Notes: generated from the sequence alone by a model not told the origin. Shown: positions 36,201 to 46,211, counted from the stretch's first letter. The stretch is 64,000 nt of DNA from Tissierella sp. MB52-C2 (GCF_030931715.1 NZ_CP133261.1:3202643-3266642); one strand, 5' to 3'. Translations and numbers: made by a program.

Positions 36201-39200
36201 TCTCAAATTTTTCAGCTTCAGCAGAACTTCCTACTACTACTCCATTAAGTTTACCATCTTTAGAAATAGTATATGGTTTTACAACAATACTATCTAAATC
36301 TTTTATAACTTGCCCATCAGATAACTCATCAACAACCTCAAATCTTGCAAGTTTTTTCCCCAAGTAATTTAGATATAGTTTCCAATCTATACTTCTATCT
36401 TTTTCACTAAGCTTTCCAGTCTTTGTTCCATTGTTATATGGTATATCATCTATCGTTTTATCAGCTTTTGTAGATTGCGTTATAGTTTTATTAATTTCGC
36501 CTAGATAATCTAATTTACCTTCATATTTAACATTATTAATATAAATTTTTGAAGTTTTATCCTCAGTATCAAGAGGCCCACCTTTTTTTCCAGTATTGTT
36601 TGGATCAAAATCTGTATCATAGATTATCTCAATTCTACTATCTTTAAATTCATCTATTGTTATATTCTCAAAATTAAACACAATCTCGAATCCATTTTGA
36701 TAGCTACCATCTTTCTCTGATACTGTATAATGAGTTCCTTCTGATAATGGTTTATTGAACCCGCCCACTTTATAATGTCTGACCTTTAGAGTATCAGGCT
36801 TAAATATCATATCTTTATTAGGGAATTCATCTGTTACTGTCAATTCTGTTACTTTCCCCTTATATATATTTATATCAGTCTTCCAGCTTATAATTTTCTT
36901 ATTATAATCTATATCTGTAGAAGACTTATTTATAGTTGGTTCACTTGGTATACCTGGATTTATATTACCCGTACCAATCGTACCTTCTACATCTTTACCA
37001 TTTTCAGTAGCAGTTACTTTAGCTGTATTAGAAACACTCACTGTTTCTAAATCTACTATTGTTGTAGTATAAGTTATGGTGTGATGTGAATCTATACTTC
37101 CTAAGTTAATTGTAAAAACACCATTTTCAGCCGTTAATGTTTGTGTAGTAATATCACCAGTTTTATTGTTTTTTATAGTGAAAGTAACATATTCCAGATT
37201 TAATCCACTATGATTAGTTAGAGTATCCGTTATTATTACATTTTTTAAATCTGCATTACCTTTGTTTATATCTATAGTCCATGTTATTTCTTTCTTTTCT
37301 GGGTCTGTAGATTTTTCTCCATTTTTCTCTATTAAGGTATCTCTTTTTACCTCTACAGGTTCTGATGTTGTATCAGTTTCAGCATTATCTACTGTTATTT
37401 TCGCTGTATTCACAAAAGAATATTCCTTATTAAATGGTGTATTATCAGTTGTATCTATCTCTGTATAGTCTATTTCTGTTTGATACTTAACTCTGTAGGG
37501 TTGCCCATTTATATTTATAAACTCAATTTCAAACTTTTTGTTGTTATCCAGATATTTAATATCAAAATCTTCTATGGGATTACCAACAATTTTATTATTG
37601 TCTATATCTAGTTTATAAATTTTTATAGTACCAGGAACTAATCTTAATCCTGGAACCAATTCATCTGTAACTACAGCATTTACTATATTTGCTTCTCTGG
37701 TATTTATATCGAAACTCCAGTCTATGGTTTTCGCATTTAAATACCTATCTCTAGTACCTATTTTATTTTCTATAAGTTGCCCAATCTCAGTGGTTACTTC
37801 CTTTTCTATTGGAGTGCCCCCATTTAAACTAGCTTCGTTCTTAAATGATGTTTCTCCTGGGTCTGTTATTTTTGTAGTATACTTTATTCGATAAGCACTA
37901 TCTATGTCTCCAAGTTTTATTGGAAAATTTGCAATTGTATCCCCTTCAGAATCAACTGTAAGCTCTTCAACCTCTTCTAAACTCCCATCATATCCTACTT
38001 GAAGTTTCCATACCTTTATTTCTGTAATTACCTTAGAGCCACTAGGTAGTTCATCTTTTACTATAGCATTTGTGATAATATCTAAGGAAGTGTTTACATC
38101 TATTTCCCAATATATTTCCGTTGCATTTTTATCTCTATCTGCTTTTCCTCTTTTATCTATCTCTTTCCCATCTTTAGGTTTTAAAGTTATCGTATAAGTT
38201 TTATCTGCATCTTCTGTAAATTTTATTTTTTGAGTTGTGTTCTGATTAAAGTAGGTCGTGTTAAATACTAGCTCTGCCTTTACTTCTCCACCTCTATTTC
38301 TCATATCATTAAACTCTTCAAATCCAGAAGCACCATCACCAAATATTATTTTTAATTCATTATTATCTTTACTTATATAAAAGTTACCAAAGTGGAGTCC
38401 ACCAAAATTTAGTGCTCCTTTCATGTCAGATTCTAATTTAAATGCATCTGGAATTTTTACTGTTACCCAATCACCTGAGTTTAAAGCTCCATCTTCAATC
38501 TTCCAATCATATTTAACTTCAATTTTGTCATTTTCACCCACACTGATATTATCATTAGGGTCAACTATTTTATTATTAATTTTAACTTCTACTGAGGTAA
38601 TTGTAAATATATCTCCTAGATCTCTTCCTGCTGCAAAAGTCATACGTTTCGGTTGCTCTGCTTCAACCACAATCCCCTCAACTTCAAAACTCCCCTCAAA
38701 AGTATAACTTTCATCATCTAAATATAATTCTTCTATATCTTCTATAGATGCTAATGATACTAATGGTTTTCCTATTCTTCCTGTTTCTACTGGTTCTTCT
38801 GTTGCTGGCTCTTCAGTTTCAGGTGTTTCAATTATATCAGTTGAATCATCTGTAATTCCTTCATCATCATCCTCAGTTTCATCTGTCACCTCAGAAGCAT
38901 CTGTTTCTTCTTCACCTTCTATATCAGTATCATCATCCTTGTTATCATCAGTTATTGGATCTTCTTCTGGTACCTCCGGTTCTTTTGGTATTTCAATCTC
39001 TTCTCGGAGTTCTCTAACTATTTCTTCAATGTTCTCATCAATATTTATAGTTATTGCCCCATCTTGGGAAATTGTATATTCTCCTATTTCGCCTTCATCT
39101 GCAATTAGAACACCCGATTCTTCCTTATATTGTTCAAAGATAGAGCCAAGATTCAGTTCATATTCTGTCTTTTCTCCAGGTCTATATACATATTCCCAGC

Positions 39201-39381
39201 TAACAGTTGCTTTTCCTTTTTCTGTCTTGTGTGCCTCTATTGCAAAATTTCCATCTACTAGTGTAACTGTATCTCCTTGAGCATAGACAGATTCTGCAAC
39301 AGGAACTATTATTTGTAGTAGCATGGCTAGAACTACCATCATTACTATTCCATATCTACTTTTGTTATAAAATATTTTCAC
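33220..39381 (-). CDS. Giant LPXTG cell-wall adhesin with Cna-B repeats
   Basis: A 2053-residue surface protein. An N-terminal signal ends near residue 35 (VYAQG). An acidic low-complexity stretch follows at about 145-200. Residues 255-1280 hold several collagen-binding-like beta domains, each with an ItWtiDIN-type strand (EIYWEIDVNTS, TIDWSFDINTR, EITWTIDINKG, IISWKTDINIY, VINWELTINKS). Six Cna-B/SpaA repeats follow at about 1287-1890, each with GAxFxLY and a YGxYxIKE-type end; these form Lys-Asn isopeptide bonds. A Pro-rich spacer, a Gly-rich beta domain and the sorting signal LPKTG (2023-2027), helix and RRR end the protein. The start is GTG after AAGGGGG. No sortase is encoded nearby. Confidence 0.92.
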   Translation of the reverse strand: MKIFYNKSRYGIVMMVVLAMLLQIIVPVAESVYAQGDTVTLVDGNFAIEAHKTEKGKATVSWEYVYRPGEKTEYELNLGSIFEQYKEESGVLIADEGEIGEYTISQDGAITINIDENIEEIVRELREEIEIPKEPEVPEEDPITDDNKDDDTDIEGEEETDASEVTDETEDDDEGITDDSTDIIETPETEEPATEEPVETGRIGKPLVSLASIEDIEELYLDDESYTFEGSFEVEGIVVEAEQPKRMTFAAGRDLGDIFTITSVEVKINNKIVDPNDNISVGENDKIEVKYDWKIEDGALNSGDWVTVKIPDAFKLESDMKGALNFGGLHFGNFYISKDNNELKIIFGDGASGFEEFNDMRNRGGEVKAELVFNTTYFNQNTTQKIKFTEDADKTYTITLKPKDGKEIDKRGKADRDKNATEIYWEIDVNTSLDIITNAIVKDELPSGSKVITEIKVWKLQVGYDGSLEEVEELTVDSEGDTIANFPIKLGDIDSAYRIKYTTKITDPGETSFKNEASLNGGTPIEKEVTTEIGQLIENKIGTRDRYLNAKTIDWSFDINTREANIVNAVVTDELVPGLRLVPGTIKIYKLDIDNNKIVGNPIEDFDIKYLDNNKKFEIEFININGQPYRVKYQTEIDYTEIDTTDNTPFNKEYSFVNTAKITVDNAETDTTSEPVEVKRDTLIEKNGEKSTDPEKKEITWTIDINKGNADLKNVIITDTLTNHSGLNLEYVTFTIKNNKTGDITTQTLTAENGVFTINLGSIDSHHTITYTTTIVDLETVSVSNTAKVTATENGKDVEGTIGTGNINPGIPSEPTINKSSTDIDYNKKIISWKTDINIYKGKVTELTVTDEFPNKDMIFKPDTLKVRHYKVGGFNKPLSEGTHYTVSEKDGSYQNGFEIVFNFENITIDEFKDSRIEIIYDTDFDPNNTGKKGGPLDTEDKTSKIYINNVKYEGKLDYLGEINKTITQSTKADKTIDDIPYNNGTKTGKLSEKDRSIDWKLYLNYLGKKLARFEVVDELSDGQVIKDLDSIVVKPYTISKDGKLNGVVVGSSAEAEKFEIVGLEGDPENGYTKFKIVFEEGVTKPYLVEYTTDIVGISEETYTNTAKVEGYPPYTKTEKYEDHDNFLEKKPTGIGPSVWVDDVINWELTINKSLSHISGATITDKIGEGLILLEDSIKIYNSDNVKVYDSKNTDDTNPLVKYSWTGSKDGKGESILEIKFSSDIICEAYIIKYSTVVAVESGSVKNGAIFKGNSGITEGIETVTTTETTKDVEVKQAASGSGYGEYTGRISLSKKDKDTGEYIDGAKFKLYYDLNGTRVQIGDEFTVSGGIYVIEDLSYRTYYLKEIEAPKGYVLPEDELIIELNKSNWDYVLPPILNTEIKGKIQFTKVNDDDNLISGVTFTLYDEGGNNPVLDKDGEDIVAISNSDGIVLFENIPYGKYTIKETSAPDEYVKSDDVLYVIIGDDDNGETVIPTKDKAGTEKVEEFINARKKGSIKLKKVDENGGALEGATFKLYYKTDIELTNEIKSATSDSNGIVEFKEVPYDDYIIVETNPPTGGYKPSSEDIKVLKEDFISATDGKIDLTLDEKNYVVNEKIKGNIVIIKKGEGENRLQGAKFGLFKNKTDIEPIAGLEGVTGETGYLIFEKVPYGTYFIKEMEAPDGYLISDEDLPKQVTVNESNDDVTQEFIFHNTKIRGNIQLLKQDAYGNSLEGAKFALYDENGKNPVLDKDGKNIVAISGDKGIVLFENIPYGKYQVKEIKSPEGYKLEVEKAYHISIKEDGVTVEKDINDNALIVTNIELGRIKIIKVDNANENRRLSGAIFEVRDIEGAVIDTVTTDRDGIAMVEELEYGTYTIGETKAPSGYRLNRQEYSVTVNGEDDGENIEVSLTVKNTRIPVNPGPGPDPTDPEPPVRPPVKPPTKPPVDPEKPTEPTEPVDPTEPVEITEVPEPEEPEIPIVITPPKGGTVEFDEDGNWKYTPNPEFTGKDSFVLKHPDGTEELIEIDVDAPLGGTDADQKAPTLPKTGQVGSILIYLVGLLFIVVGIVLRRRTV

Positions 39382-39527
39382 TATTTTTCCCCCTTTCCTT
39401 TATATTTACTGCTATTATATTATGATATTCTATTCCCCCCTTGATATATATGCTATTTTTAGTAAATCATATCCCTTTTTTTGCTATTTTCATAAGTTTA
39501 TTTCTCCCTTGCATGGATTTACCTAGA

Positions 39528-42095
39528 CTATATTTGCTTCTCAAGTATTATCAGTTCCACTCCATGAACCGGGATATATAGACTATTATAATAGTTTCCA
39601 TCTATATTTAGATATTCCACAGAGATTTTGGGATTTGCCTTACCCTTTAAATAATGGACTTCTGCTTTTGTCATATTCTCAGGTGCTCCCATCTTCACCC
39701 ATTGGTCGAAGGACGATCCATTCTCTCTGTTTAGCTCATATCTTGTAACCTTATAATATCCGAAAATTCCCGTAGCATTAATCTCTACTTTCTTAGTTTC
39801 CTTATTTTCGTATACTAAATATCGCTCTGTATTAGTTAATGCAGATGTATCTCCATTCATAAATAGTTCGTCAAAGTATGCAAAATTATAGGCTAAAATT
39901 TGAATATTCTCTTCACTTTTAGTTATTATATATTCTTCACCTTGTTCTATAATCTTTTCTCCTAGCTTTGATAGCAAATAATATGCAAAATAAGATGGTT
40001 TTTTTATTCCATCCTTATTTATCAAACCAAATCCACCATGGAAATGGGAAATACCAGCCTTTGTTTCTTCCATAATATCTGTAAATGTCCAATATCCAAG
40101 GGAATCTACTTTACCTATGGATTTTAAAGTATTTCTAATGATAAAATTCGCTTCAAAGCATGTATCATGTATAAGGTTTCTTCCATAGGCCGAAGAACTC
40201 CACTCTGTTATATGGATTTCAGGTTTATAAGATAAATTTTGATTTAGTTTGTCATGAATGGATTTCAATGTGTTATATGTGTGGTCTTTATCATGGTAAA
40301 TTCTTTTCATAGCTTCCAATGATGATATTAACTTTGATAAATCTTCCCCTTCTTTGACCCTAACCATTATATCCTCTACTTCTTCTGTTGATGAAAACGC
40401 TTCAGGATAAATATGTAGGGAAGCAAAATCCAATAATAAATTATTTTCATTACAATAATTTAAGAAGTCGTCAAACCACGTTCCTTTATTCATAATTTCA
40501 TAAGTAATGGCAGGTCCCCCTACCTTTAGTTTCTTGGAAATAGACTTAATAGCTAGTGTAGTTTCTTTATAAAACTCAAAATACTCTTCTTTTCCTCCAA
40601 CCCAAAATACATTTTCTAATTCTGGTTGGTTCCAAACTTCAAAATACCATGTTTCTACTTCTTTTAGTCCATATCTGTTTATGCAATGTTTAACAAATTC
40701 CTTAACTAAATCTGTCCATAAATTAATATCTCTTGGTCCAGATATATTTGCCCTCCACCAAAACATAGTTTCATTAGATTTTTTTATTTCAGATGGCATA
40801 AATCCCAATTCAACAAAGGGCTTAATATTTACCTCCTTAAAAAAATCAAATAACTCATCTACATAAGACCAATTATATATAATGCTTCCAGCATCACCTA
40901 TATTACATACCATCATTTCGTCTGAAAATATACCATGAAATCTAATGTATTCAAATCCTATTTCAGATTGAAGCTCTTTTAGTTGATTTTGCCAATTTCT
41001 CCTTAGCCCTTCTGCTGCCCTTCCAAAGGTTATGAGCTTTTTCCAATAGAAGTTATTATTAATTCCTTTACAATGCACATCTATGTCAATTGTCTCCTTA
41101 GTATGTAAATATATATTATTCTCTTGTGATAAATCATAGTCTAGATATGTGTACAGTTTCGAAAAAGCCTCTGTCCTATCTACATCTAAATATGTTCTGT
41201 CTTTTAGATTCTCTTCATCTGCGCTTAGATTGTATAATTTATTTGCTCTATTCTTATTTTCTTTCCTGAATTGGGAAGGAGTACAATTGTACACATTTCT
41301 GAAAAGAGAATTCAGGGATTTTGTGCTAGGAAATCCGCTTTCAAAGGCTACATCGGTTATTGTCTTATCTGTCCTTACCAGTAGAACAACAGCCTTTTCT
41401 AATCTCAGTGTATTTAAATATTCTCGAAAGGTCATTCCAAGACTTTTCTTTATATAATGAGATAAGTAGTAGTTATTAAGGTTTTGATTATTAGCCACAT
41501 CCTGTAATGTTACACCCTTATCAAAATTATCATCTATATAGCTTATAATACTACTGAGCCTATGGATATCATCGCTAATAGCCTCCACCCTATCCTCTGC
41601 TAATAATTCATTATGAAAATTGTTAAGAAGGTGTTCTGCAAGTAAAAATAGCTCTGAGGCTATTTTCAGTGAATGTCCTTGTTTTCTTTTATTTAGATTC
41701 CATATTATTTTAGCTAAATGGTTTCTAATAATATCAAACCTTCCCTGCTCCTCTTCCTCAAACATAAAGGATTTACAATCAAATATTCTCTTGCTAAATC
41801 CATTAAAATATCTATCGTAATGTTTAGTATCAATTTGTAAGGCTAACACTATATTGTCTTCATGTGTTTTAGTCGTATTATGAATTTCATTGTTATTAAT
41901 TAATATAAGATCATTTTCCTTAAGTAAATACTGGTCATCTCCTATTCTAATATTAATAGACCCCTGTAGGACCAGTAATATTTCCAAATGCTTATGCCAA
42001 TGCATTTTTAGCTTGTTAACCGAATGTATAAATACTTTAATAGGTACCCCTACATCAGATTTTACAAGTTCATAAAGACTCTCTATACCCCTCAC
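39528..42095 (-). CDS. AraC regulator fused to a GH39-like domain
   Basis: An 855-residue fusion. Residues 15-100 are a cupin sensor (HWHKHLEILLVLQG; NDLILINNNEIHNTTK). Residues 185-280 are two AraC helix-turn-helix motifs (DVANNQNLNNYYLSHYIKKSLG; ITDVAFESGFPSTKS). Residues 330-855 are a GH39 (beta-xylosidase-like) barrel plus beta domain. The nucleophile Glu631 is present in HITEWSSS. The acid/base position in FEVWNQPEL holds Gln490 (codon CAA) where active GH39 enzymes have Glu. There is no signal peptide. I infer a sugar-sensing transcription factor rather than a hydrolase. The start is a GTG with a weak upstream site, so the exact N-terminus is uncertain. Confidence 0.85.
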   Translation of the reverse strand: MRGIESLYELVKSDVGVPIKVFIHSVNKLKMHWHKHLEILLVLQGSINIRIGDDQYLLKENDLILINNNEIHNTTKTHEDNIVLALQIDTKHYDRYFNGFSKRIFDCKSFMFEEEEQGRFDIIRNHLAKIIWNLNKRKQGHSLKIASELFLLAEHLLNNFHNELLAEDRVEAISDDIHRLSSIISYIDDNFDKGVTLQDVANNQNLNNYYLSHYIKKSLGMTFREYLNTLRLEKAVVLLVRTDKTITDVAFESGFPSTKSLNSLFRNVYNCTPSQFRKENKNRANKLYNLSADEENLKDRTYLDVDRTEAFSKLYTYLDYDLSQENNIYLHTKETIDIDVHCKGINNNFYWKKLITFGRAAEGLRRNWQNQLKELQSEIGFEYIRFHGIFSDEMMVCNIGDAGSIIYNWSYVDELFDFFKEVNIKPFVELGFMPSEIKKSNETMFWWRANISGPRDINLWTDLVKEFVKHCINRYGLKEVETWYFEVWNQPELENVFWVGGKEEYFEFYKETTLAIKSISKKLKVGGPAITYEIMNKGTWFDDFLNYCNENNLLLDFASLHIYPEAFSSTEEVEDIMVRVKEGEDLSKLISSLEAMKRIYHDKDHTYNTLKSIHDKLNQNLSYKPEIHITEWSSSAYGRNLIHDTCFEANFIIRNTLKSIGKVDSLGYWTFTDIMEETKAGISHFHGGFGLINKDGIKKPSYFAYYLLSKLGEKIIEQGEEYIITKSEENIQILAYNFAYFDELFMNGDTSALTNTERYLVYENKETKKVEINATGIFGYYKVTRYELNRENGSSFDQWVKMGAPENMTKAEVHYLKGKANPKISVEYLNIDGNYYNSLYIPVHGVELIILEKQI

Positions 42096-42152
42096 CCCAT
42101 TATATTTTCATATTAATATGTCTATTTTCTGTGGTGCTAGAAATTTAATACG

Positions 42153-43037
42153 CTACGACCTATTTTTACCCTTATCCTTTGCTTTTCTTAGATTTTCATC
42201 AACCTCATAAATTATTCCATCAAAATCCTTTTCCCCAGGATTTACTATAGAAGAACCAATACTTATATTTATGTTTATTTCATTGTTATCAAATCTAATA
42301 CTCATATTTTCTACAGTATCTTGAATTTCCTTCATAACCTTAGCAGCTATTTCTTGATCTGAGTTTTTTAATATAATAAGGAATTCATCTCCACCATATC
42401 TGGCAACCCAATCGTAATCTTTTCTAATATTTGCACTTAGTACTCTAGATAATCCTTTTAGTACTAAATCGCCGGCTACATGTCCATAAGTATCATTTAC
42501 CTGTTTAAAATAATCGATATCTAACATTATAACCGTTAGTCTCTCCTTATGCTTTTTAGCGTAATCAATATCAGTTGGCAGTCTTTGATTTATATATCTC
42601 CTATTATATAGTCCTGTTAAATCATCTCTTAGAACTTTTTTATTGAGTTCAGCTATTATATCATTGGTTTCTTTAATACTTAGACCACTTAATCCAGTTG
42701 CAATTCCTGTTTCAGTAATATCTTTAACTAATTCTAAGACATATAAATCATCTCCGAAAATAATAGGAGATGCTATAACCACGTATACTCCGTCACCTAA
42801 GTACTCAATTTTGGTAAAGTTTTTTCTTTCTTTAAAGGCTTGGGAAGATATACAGTTATGACAGGGATTTCCGGTCTTCCAAAATTCATAGCAATTTTCC
42901 CTGTGAACTATAGTATCTGCAAACCCATTTTTATAAATAACCTCCTTAGTTATAGGATTTACTATCCTGACAATATCGAATAATCTGCTAATCCCATCTA
43001 AATATCTTTGTAAATCATATACTCTAAAAACGTCCAT
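42153..43037 (-). CDS. Diguanylate cyclase with Cys-rich sensor domain
   Basis: A 294-residue cytoplasmic enzyme that makes c-di-GMP. The GGDEF domain (about 130-290) has the intact motif RYGGDEF. The inhibitory RxxD site expected five residues ahead reads KDYD, so product inhibition may be weak. The N-terminal PAS-like domain has ENCYEFWKTGNPCHNCIS, a Cys cluster that could bind a metal or sense redox state. It is the only c-di-GMP enzyme in the window, about 9 kb from the c-di-GMP riboswitch. Start ATG after GAGGAG. Confidence 0.88.
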   Translation of the reverse strand: MDVFRVYDLQRYLDGISRLFDIVRIVNPITKEVIYKNGFADTIVHRENCYEFWKTGNPCHNCISSQAFKERKNFTKIEYLGDGVYVVIASPIIFGDDLYVLELVKDITETGIATGLSGLSIKETNDIIAELNKKVLRDDLTGLYNRRYINQRLPTDIDYAKKHKERLTVIMLDIDYFKQVNDTYGHVAGDLVLKGLSRVLSANIRKDYDWVARYGGDEFLIILKNSDQEIAAKVMKEIQDTVENMSIRFDNNEININISIGSSIVNPGEKDFDGIIYEVDENLRKAKDKGKNRS

Positions 43038-43087
43038 CTTAACAACTCCTCTTACTTTGTAAAACAGAATCTTTTAAATAACTATAT

Positions 43088-44932
43088 TTACTTAGTGTTG
43101 TACAATATCTCTAACTTGCTCATTAGGCTTTCAGACACCATTTTTAAATTATTACTTAAATCTTCTAATTTCAAAGTGCTATTATTTTGTTCTTCTACCT
43201 TGGCACTAACTTCCTCCGTATTAGCATTATTTTCCTGTGCAATGGCACTTAGATGTTCTATTACTTCTGTTATTTTCTCTTTTCTTGATTCAAGGATACT
43301 TCCACCTTCATTAAGTTCATCTATTACATTTTTTATTTCTTCTATTTTTTCTCTTATTTTGTCAAATTTTTCTCCTGTCTTTTCTACACTTTCTGTCTGA
43401 TATTCAGCTTCTTTCCTTACTCTGTCCATTAAATCTACTGCCTTTCCAGATCCCAATAATAAATCTTTTATAACTTCTTCTATCTCTAAAGCAAATATAC
43501 TAGATTCTTCTGCCAATTTCCTTATTTCACCTGCTACAACTGCAAAACCACGTCCGGCATCTCCTGCTCGAGCAGCCTCTATACTTGCATTAAGTGCTAA
43601 AAGATTGGTTTGATTGGCTATTCCTTTTATCTTTATACTTGCCTCCTCTATTTTACTGGCATTAATATTAGATTGATCTATAACGTTTTTTACTTGTATA
43701 GCTGCATTATTACTTCTCTTTGTATATTCTACTAAGATTTCTATTATCTCATTTCCTTCTTCCTTGAGCTTGTCTATATCTTCAACTCTTAAATTTAATA
43801 CCTCTAATTTTTCCTGTTCTTCATCAATGATTTGTGCTAATGAGCTCAACTCTTCTAAACCTTTCATAGTCTCATTTGCTTGTTTTTCGCTTCCACTTGC
43901 AATTTCATCTACTGCAATGACAATCTCCTTGCTTCCAATACTATAGCTTCTACTTAAATCTTGCAGAGTCTCTCCCTCTGATAGTAACTCTTCACTATTA
44001 TGACTTAAGGTTTTAATTATATCTAGCATATTTTCAGAAGAATCTATTAAAACCTCATTAGTTTCAGATATTTCATCTCTAACTCTAACCTGGAGTGTAT
44101 CTAAGTTTGTAAAGTCACCTTGTCCAAATTTTTGAGCATTACTTTTAATGATTTTCATCTTATCTCCCACTAGCCTATTAATTAAATAAATGAAAATCAC
44201 TGCAGCAATTACAATCCCCAATAATAGAAAAATAAGTATTTTCATTATTGCCTGTTTAGCCTCTGCAACAATTGAATATTCATCTAGTATACTTGCTATA
44301 TAGAGATCTTCCCACATTTCAATTCTTCCATAATGATCTTTTCCATCTAAGGTAAATCGTTCTTCTCCTATGAATTTTCTACTGAAATCTCCATCATTGT
44401 CCGAAACTTCTTTAGGTGTATTTTCTAATGAATAATTAAGTATGTCTTTATATATTAAGGCATAGTCACCCTTGATTTCGAACCCATATTTTTGCATATA
44501 TTCTCTATCTGAATGTAATTTTATTTCTCCTTCTTTATTAAATGCTACGAAAAATCCTTCTTTCCCAATATTTAAGCTTTCTATATAATTTTGAGCAGAT
44601 AGTATTCTATTTAATTCGTCGTCCGCTCCTTGAGCATTGGATTCTATGTACTGAACTTTACTGGCAGAAGCCAATGCATCTATATCGTCATTCCCTAGAA
44701 TATTGGTCTTTACAAATTGACTTGCACGACTAGCAGAAGCTAAAGCATCTATTGCAACATTATTTACATTTTGTAAATTTCTCTGTTCTGTACTAACTGC
44801 TATATTGACATAACTTTTTAAACCAACAAAAGCTAATATTGATACAAATAATAAAAATATCATTAGAACAGATAATAATATTTTTATGTTTAAACTTAAG
44901 TATTTCAAATTGATATTTAACTTTTTTTGCAT
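43088..44932 (-). CDS. Methyl-accepting chemotaxis protein
   Basis: A 614-residue receptor. The first membrane helix is at about 19-41, an extracytoplasmic Cache-like sensor at 45-225 and a second helix at about 232-255. The cytoplasmic coiled coil carries the signalling tip [44 protein letters not shown]. The start of the sensor has two copies of DALASAS (62-68 and 85-91), a small internal duplication. No other chemotaxis genes are nearby. A SARP-type binding site precedes it, suggesting control by the response regulator encoded just upstream. Confidence 0.9.
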   Translation of the reverse strand: MQKKLNINLKYLSLNIKILLSVLMIFLLFVSILAFVGLKSYVNIAVSTEQRNLQNVNNVAIDALASASRASQFVKTNILGNDDIDALASASKVQYIESNAQGADDELNRILSAQNYIESLNIGKEGFFVAFNKEGEIKLHSDREYMQKYGFEIKGDYALIYKDILNYSLENTPKEVSDNDGDFSRKFIGEERFTLDGKDHYGRIEMWEDLYIASILDEYSIVAEAKQAIMKILIFLLLGIVIAAVIFIYLINRLVGDKMKIIKSNAQKFGQGDFTNLDTLQVRVRDEISETNEVLIDSSENMLDIIKTLSHNSEELLSEGETLQDLSRSYSIGSKEIVIAVDEIASGSEKQANETMKGLEELSSLAQIIDEEQEKLEVLNLRVEDIDKLKEEGNEIIEILVEYTKRSNNAAIQVKNVIDQSNINASKIEEASIKIKGIANQTNLLALNASIEAARAGDAGRGFAVVAGEIRKLAEESSIFALEIEEVIKDLLLGSGKAVDLMDRVRKEAEYQTESVEKTGEKFDKIREKIEEIKNVIDELNEGGSILESRKEKITEVIEHLSAIAQENNANTEEVSAKVEEQNNSTLKLEDLSNNLKMVSESLMSKLEILYNTK

Positions 44933-45047
44933 TTTTTACAGCCATCCTTTCTTATACCTTGTCATAACTATAGAACGGAGTTCTTCAATAATTTTATTAA
45001 TCTGTCAAACATCCTTAAGTATAAGACAATCAATACCTATATACTTA

Positions 45048-45085
45048 ATTATATATATAAACACTGAACAAACTCTGAACAAACA
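45048..45085 (-). promoter_or_regulatory. Tandem 11-bp repeat with -10 box (candidate SARP site)
   Basis: Two adjacent 11-bp repeats (plus-strand CTGAACAAACT and CTGAACAAACA, 45064-45085) lie 10 bases upstream of TATAAT (45048-45053) on the minus strand, with no -35 box. SARP regulators bind direct repeats with an 11-bp period about 8 bases from the -10. The chemoreceptor gene is downstream. Confidence 0.55.
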
Positions 45086-45104
45086 AGTCATATATTTTAC
45101 GTCA

Positions 45105-46211
45105 CTAAATTTTTTCCATATATCTCCTATACAAATCTACTGTACTTTTCATTGGTCTAAGTCCCATCTCTTCCCGAAGACTTTCTACATAGTCATTGAA
45201 GAAAGCTTCTAAACTAATCCTATTACTTTGCTTACCATAATAATGAATCATCATTTTAGCCACTTTTTCATTAAATGAATCCATTTTATGAACTTTATCT
45301 AAACAAATCTTTAAAATTGGAGTTAACTTTCCATATTCCAATTGAGACATTGCATATTTTTCTAGTACATTAGATACTGTGTCTTTATATGTTTGTTGAA
45401 ATTCCATCGCCCAATGATAACCTTCCTCTTCTAAAAAGTCTCCCTTATAAATTTTTAAGATTTTTTCTATCTCCTTCTCATTATGGTTTTTCAAATTCAA
45501 CACTTGATTTAATTCTTGGACATCAGATTTAATTGGGACTTCTAATTGATAACAGTCATTGAAATAAGTAATTCCATTTAGATAACCCAATTTCTCTAAA
45601 TTCTTTCTCAGTTGATAAATAGTCGTGTGCAATAGAGTGGTGGCCTTATCTAAATCTCTATCGGGGAAAATAGTCTCCATGATTAACATTTTGGAAACAG
45701 CTCTTTCCCTTTTATTCCATAAATAAGCAAATAACTCCTTGGCTTTTTGGGTACGCCAAATTAAAGGCTTATCCATGCTATCCAGTACCTCAAAAGAACC
45801 AAAACCATTTACTTTCAATCTATTATCTGAAATATTTATTCCATATTCTTCTTTCGTTTTGTCCTTTAATCTTTCAATAGTTTTATTGAGACGTTTTTCT
45901 TGGATAGGCTTTAATAAATAATCAATAGCATTTATTTCAAAGGCATCTACTGCATATTCTGAATAAGCTGTAATAAATACTATTTCCACAGTATCAAGTT
46001 CCTTCATAAAAAGTTCAGCAAGTTCTAATCCATTTATCTCTCCCATTTCAATATCTAAAAATATAACATTAGGTTGTATTTTCTTAATCTCCTTTAATGC
46101 CTCAATAGGTTTTGTATAACTACCCACTATATCTATATCTTCATAGGAGGAAAGCATAAATCCTAATAAGTCTAATGCAATGGGTTCATCATCAATTAAA
46201 ATGGTCCTCAT
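45105..46211 (-). CDS. Response regulator with SARP (BTAD) output
   Basis: A 368-residue regulator. The receiver (1-120) has IDDEP, the phosphorylated Asp in VIFLDIEMGEING and the Lys in YLLKPIQEKRL. A winged-helix DNA-binding domain (about 130-215; TLLHTTIYQLRKNLEKLG) and a BTAD helical domain (about 230-368) follow. This is the architecture of SARP-like regulators joined to a receiver. The ATG follows GGAGGTGAG and lies within the 3' end of the kinase gene (20-base overlap), so the two form a two-component pair. Confidence 0.88.
   Translation of the reverse strand: MRTILIDDEPIALDLLGFMLSSYEDIDIVGSYTKPIEALKEIKKIQPNVIFLDIEMGEINGLELAELFMKELDTVEIVFITAYSEYAVDAFEINAIDYLLKPIQEKRLNKTIERLKDKTKEEYGINISDNRLKVNGFGSFEVLDSMDKPLIWRTQKAKELFAYLWNKRERAVSKMLIMETIFPDRDLDKATTLLHTTIYQLRKNLEKLGYLNGITYFNDCYQLEVPIKSDVQELNQVLNLKNHNEKEIEKILKIYKGDFLEEEGYHWAMEFQQTYKDTVSNVLEKYAMSQLEYGKLTPILKICLDKVHKMDSFNEKVAKMMIHYYGKQSNRISLEAFFNDYVESLREEMGLRPMKSTVDLYRRYMEKI

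Noticed and set aside
35453-38707. Plus-strand frames inside the adhesin gene
   Set aside because: They are antisense frames of the repetitive Ser/Thr-rich coding sequence with no ribosome sites.
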